A program made the translations under genes and the position numbers. Positions 7,093-9,408 of a DNA stretch of 9,408 nt are shown here, in pieces. The notes under the pieces are model-generated. The model saw nothing but the letters and a program-made list of their open reading frames with translations, did not search any database and was not told the DNA's origin. Origin of the DNA: DASQFU01 sp035632955 (GTDB lineage Bacteria; Eisenbacteria; RBG-16-71-46); contig DASQFU010000235.1 in the NCBI GenBank assembly GCA_035632955.1, forward strand, positions 1 to 9,408. The letters run 5' to 3'. Position 1 is the first letter of the stretch, and the number at the start of each line of letters is the position of its first letter.

Positions 7093-8907
7093 CTAGCGCA
7101 GGAGCACGAATCGACGCGATGCAGACCGCGAGCTTCCACTCGCCCGAACGAGGTACACGCCGGTCGGCGCAAGGTGCCCGAGACGATCGCGTCCGTCCCA
7201 TACGAGCGCATGGTGTCCGCTGGGGAACAGGCGTCCGCTCTCGAGCGTGGACACGCCACGACCGGCTAAGTCGAGGATCTCGACTTCGACGGTCATGGTG
7301 GCCGGAAGGTCGAAGTCAACTCGCACGGTGCCTCGAGCCGGATTCGGATAGATCCGATTCAGATGAAAGCCGGTCGGGAGTCGATCCGCCACGTCCACCA
7401 CCGGATCGCCCGTCTGGCCATCCTGACCGGCGAGCTGGGCATAGAGGTCGAGGCCGTTGACGCCGCTGGTGCGGCCGTCGATCCAGACCACCAGGGCACC
7501 GAACGGATCGAACACGCCCAGGGGCTCGCTTTGATCTCCAGCGGCAGCGCAGATCGCGAAACCGTCCGCGGGGCAATCCGGCGCGAGGGCGCCGTTCGCA
7601 TCGAGGCAAAGACCGTAGATATCGCTCGTCACTCCGTTCGCGCGCCAATCCCTCCAAGCGAACATCGTCGATCCGCCGCTGGAGGGCACCATGTTGACTT
7701 GATCCTGCTGGCTGGGTTCATCGCACACCACGGTGCCGCCAGGGATCCAGCCCGCCGCCACCGTACCGTTCGCGAGCAGGCGTTGGGCATAGAGATCGAA
7801 GTTGGCCGGAGCTTCGGATCCGACGTTTCGCCCATCGACCCATACGACCGTTCCCGACGGATGCGCGTGTGCGGGTGACTGGCTTCCGGTCGCGGTGCAC
7901 ACCGCGAGGCCCGACGTCGGCCATCCGGAGGCTGGTTGGCCGTCGTCCGCGAGTCTCATCGCGTACAGATCGCCGGTGACGTCGTCCCGCCGGTCGCTCC
8001 AGAACACGAGGATCCCGCCGGCGGGTGAAACCGCAATCCGAGGCTGGTTCTGCGCGCTCGAGACGTCGCACACCGGAAGCCCGTTCGCCGGCCAGTTCGG
8101 GGCGACCTGTCCGGACGCGAGCAGGCGCAGCACGAACACTCGCGGCGAAGGCCCGTTCCGGTGATCCTCCCAGGCGAGCAGTAGGCCGCCGTCATGGGCC
8201 CGCACGATGTCGAAGTGATCCTGATCTCCCGCCGCGACGCACACCGGGGCTCCGTCGCTTCCCCATTCGGCGTTTCCGTCCTGGTCCAGGCGTTGGGCGT
8301 AGAGATCGGAATCCGTGCCGTTGCGTCGATCCTCCCACGCGATCACGGTGCTGAAAGTGGAAGGTTCGTCACCAACCACCTTCGGGTGGGACTGCGTCCC
8401 GGGAGCCGTGCAGATCGAAATGCCGTCCGGGCCCCAGCAGTTCCCCGGCGAGCATATGGATCCAAAGAGGGCCTGCGCGTAGATGTCTTCGGCCGAGGTC
8501 GGCAGGTTGCGATCATCCTGCCAGGTCGCCACCACCAAGGTGTTGAAGGGACCCTGTCCGCTCCAGGCTCCGGTGCGCGCCACGCTCGGCTCGGACTGAG
8601 TCGATGGAGCCGTGCAAAACGGAGTCGCCTGAACGCTCGCGCCCCCGCGGCTCACCGTCGCGTAGTAGAGATCCAGGCCGCTGCTGGGAGCGTTCCGCTC
8701 GTCTTCCCAGACGACGATCATTCCACCCTCACCGCCGAACGGCACACCATTCAAGTTCAGGCTAGCAACCGCGCGCGACCGTTGATGACCGGGCGCGTTC
8801 GTCACGACGTTTCCTTCCGCTCCCCAGCTCGCACCGGCGGGGCGCGACATACAAGCAGCCGATCCGATGATGCCTAGCATTAGAGCCATGCGAAAGCGGC
8901 ACCTCAT
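7093..8907 (-). CDS. Exported eight-repeat propeller-like protein with FlgD-like C-terminal domain
   Basis: This 604-residue protein starts at the ATG at 8907, overlapping the stop of the upstream gene (ATGA); AAGG lies 4 nt before it. Residues 1-26 (MRCRFRMALMLGIIGSAACM, then SRPAGA) are a signal peptide. SAAC is a poor lipobox, so signal peptidase I is more likely. Eight units of about 53-62 residues follow, each marked by a W-[EQSVRI]-D-x-R strand: Trp67, 129, 191, 246, 303, 356, 418 and 475. Most have a DLYAQRL-like strand 10-17 residues later, and seven have a Cys before a GxQ-type turn (Cys98, 166, 223, 280, 337, 395, 453). This fits a beta-propeller, probably eight-bladed, though the fold is inferred. 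Residues 508-604 (IYPNPARGTVRVDFDLP, VEILDLAGR, WDGRDRLGHLAPTGVYLVR) match FlgD Ig-like or type-IX-sorting-like C-terminal domains, which suggests secretion or surface attachment. No catalytic motif or ligand is evident. MutS begins 14 nt downstream. Confidence 0.8.
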   Translation of the reverse strand: MRCRFRMALMLGIIGSAACMSRPAGASWGAEGNVVTNAPGHQRSRAVASLNLNGVPFGGEGGMIVVWEDERNAPSSGLDLYYATVSRGGASVQATPFCTAPSTQSEPSVARTGAWSGQGPFNTLVVATWQDDRNLPTSAEDIYAQALFGSICSPGNCWGPDGISICTAPGTQSHPKVVGDEPSTFSTVIAWEDRRNGTDSDLYAQRLDQDGNAEWGSDGAPVCVAAGDQDHFDIVRAHDGGLLLAWEDHRNGPSPRVFVLRLLASGQVAPNWPANGLPVCDVSSAQNQPRIAVSPAGGILVFWSDRRDDVTGDLYAMRLADDGQPASGWPTSGLAVCTATGSQSPAHAHPSGTVVWVDGRNVGSEAPANFDLYAQRLLANGTVAAGWIPGGTVVCDEPSQQDQVNMVPSSGGSTMFAWRDWRANGVTSDIYGLCLDANGALAPDCPADGFAICAAAGDQSEPLGVFDPFGALVVWIDGRTSGVNGLDLYAQLAGQDGQTGDPVVDVADRLPTGFHLNRIYPNPARGTVRVDFDLPATMTVEVEILDLAGRGVSTLESGRLFPSGHHALVWDGRDRLGHLAPTGVYLVRASGSSRSASRRFVLLR

Positions 8908-9407
8908 GGCGCCTTCACCACCTGATACGTCACGCCGAGTGCCTTCGCCGCCTGCTCGCCGGCCTGGATCGCGTCGACGCGACGCGAGTAGATGCCGAGC
9001 CGCACCGTGTGGACGGCCGTCAGTCCCTGGCCGCGGCTCACAACCTGGGCGTCCGGGAAGCCGGCGCGCTTGGCCTCGCTCGCGAGCAGGCGCGCGCGTC
9101 CGCGATCGATGAACGTGCCGATCGCCACGCCGACCGCACCCGCACCGGGCTCGCTGGGCAAGCTCGCGAGCGCGAGCCGCGCCGCCGCAGCCTCGATGCT
9201 GCGCGGATACGCCTGGAGCAGCCGTTCGCGCGCCTTGCGCGAGGTCTCGGGACGGCCGAGACGCTCGGCGAGCGCCGCGTAGCGCTCGAGCGCCGCCGGG
9301 CCGACTTCGCCCGGCTCGCCCGCGAGCAGTTCAGTCAGGATTTCGTAAGCGCGCTCGGGCCGATCGCCGAGATCCCACGCCTGAGCGATTCCGAGCAGCG
9401 CATCGGG
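8904..9407 (-). CDS. TPR and SPOR-domain protein (5' end outside window)
   Basis: The frame is open from the right edge to a TGA at 8904-8906, giving 167 visible residues. Starting at the in-frame TTG at 9161 would drop a clear repeat region, so the gene begins beyond the window. Visible residues 1-75 form at least two TPR-like helical pairs (ALLGIAQAWDLGDRPERAYE, then ALERYAALAERLGRPETS followed by ARERLLQAYPRS). Residues about 92-165 match a SPOR domain: VAIGTFIDRGRARLLASEAK, an Ala/Gly loop with AQVVSRGQ, VHTVRLGIYSRRVDAIQAGE and ALGVTYQVV. SPOR domains bind denuded glycan strands of peptidoglycan at division sites or in the envelope, and TPRs mediate protein contacts, so this is probably a periplasmic or envelope-associated protein. 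Any signal peptide or membrane anchor would be outside the window. Its stop overlaps the start of the propeller gene by 4 nt, implying translational coupling. Confidence 0.8.
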   Translation of the reverse strand, partial: PDALLGIAQAWDLGDRPERAYEILTELLAGEPGEVGPAALERYAALAERLGRPETSRKARERLLQAYPRSIEAAAARLALASLPSEPGAGAVGVAIGTFIDRGRARLLASEAKRAGFPDAQVVSRGQGLTAVHTVRLGIYSRRVDAIQAGEQAAKALGVTYQVVKAP

Positions 9408-9408
9408 G

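Overview
The window looks like chromosomal DNA from a high-GC Gram-negative bacterium. An outer-membrane barrel protein, a SPOR-domain protein and a secreted repeat protein with a FlgD-like/sorting-type C-terminal domain all imply an outer membrane. The mix of FlgD-like tails with HNH proteins of this architecture resembles deep-branching lineages near FCB or Eisenbacteria-like groups, but that placement is inference only and no marker in the window settles it.

Left part (1-2148). The 3' part of a membrane-anchored HEAT-repeat protein runs rightward off the left edge. It converges with a leftward HNH endonuclease gene. The HNH gene carries two palindromic repeat units inside its reading frame, both read as LAPGQV, and ends in a RuvA-C-like helical domain.

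Middle part (2149-4420). A 399-nt non-coding region separates the divergently transcribed HNH gene and a YkgJ-type cysteine-cluster gene. Next come a leftward small outer-membrane beta-barrel gene and a 5'-truncated DUF2442 remnant that stops 11 nt from the end of mutS. Parts of this stretch are clearly less GC-rich than the mutS side (30/60 G+C at 3421-3480 against 46/60 at 4501-4560). This reads as an accessory patch with at least one broken junction.

Right part (4421-9408). Three leftward genes are tightly packed in transcription order: a TPR/SPOR protein (5' end outside the window), an exported eight-repeat propeller-like protein, and mutS. The first pair overlaps by 4 nt (ATGA) and the second pair is 14 nt apart, so they probably share a transcript. 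MutS is complete with all catalytic motifs. No mutL follows it in the window.

I do not see a complete, clearly new defence or mobile system. The points most worth checking are the in-frame palindromes of the HNH gene, the cut DUF2442 gene abutting mutS, and the coupling of a secreted propeller protein to mutS.
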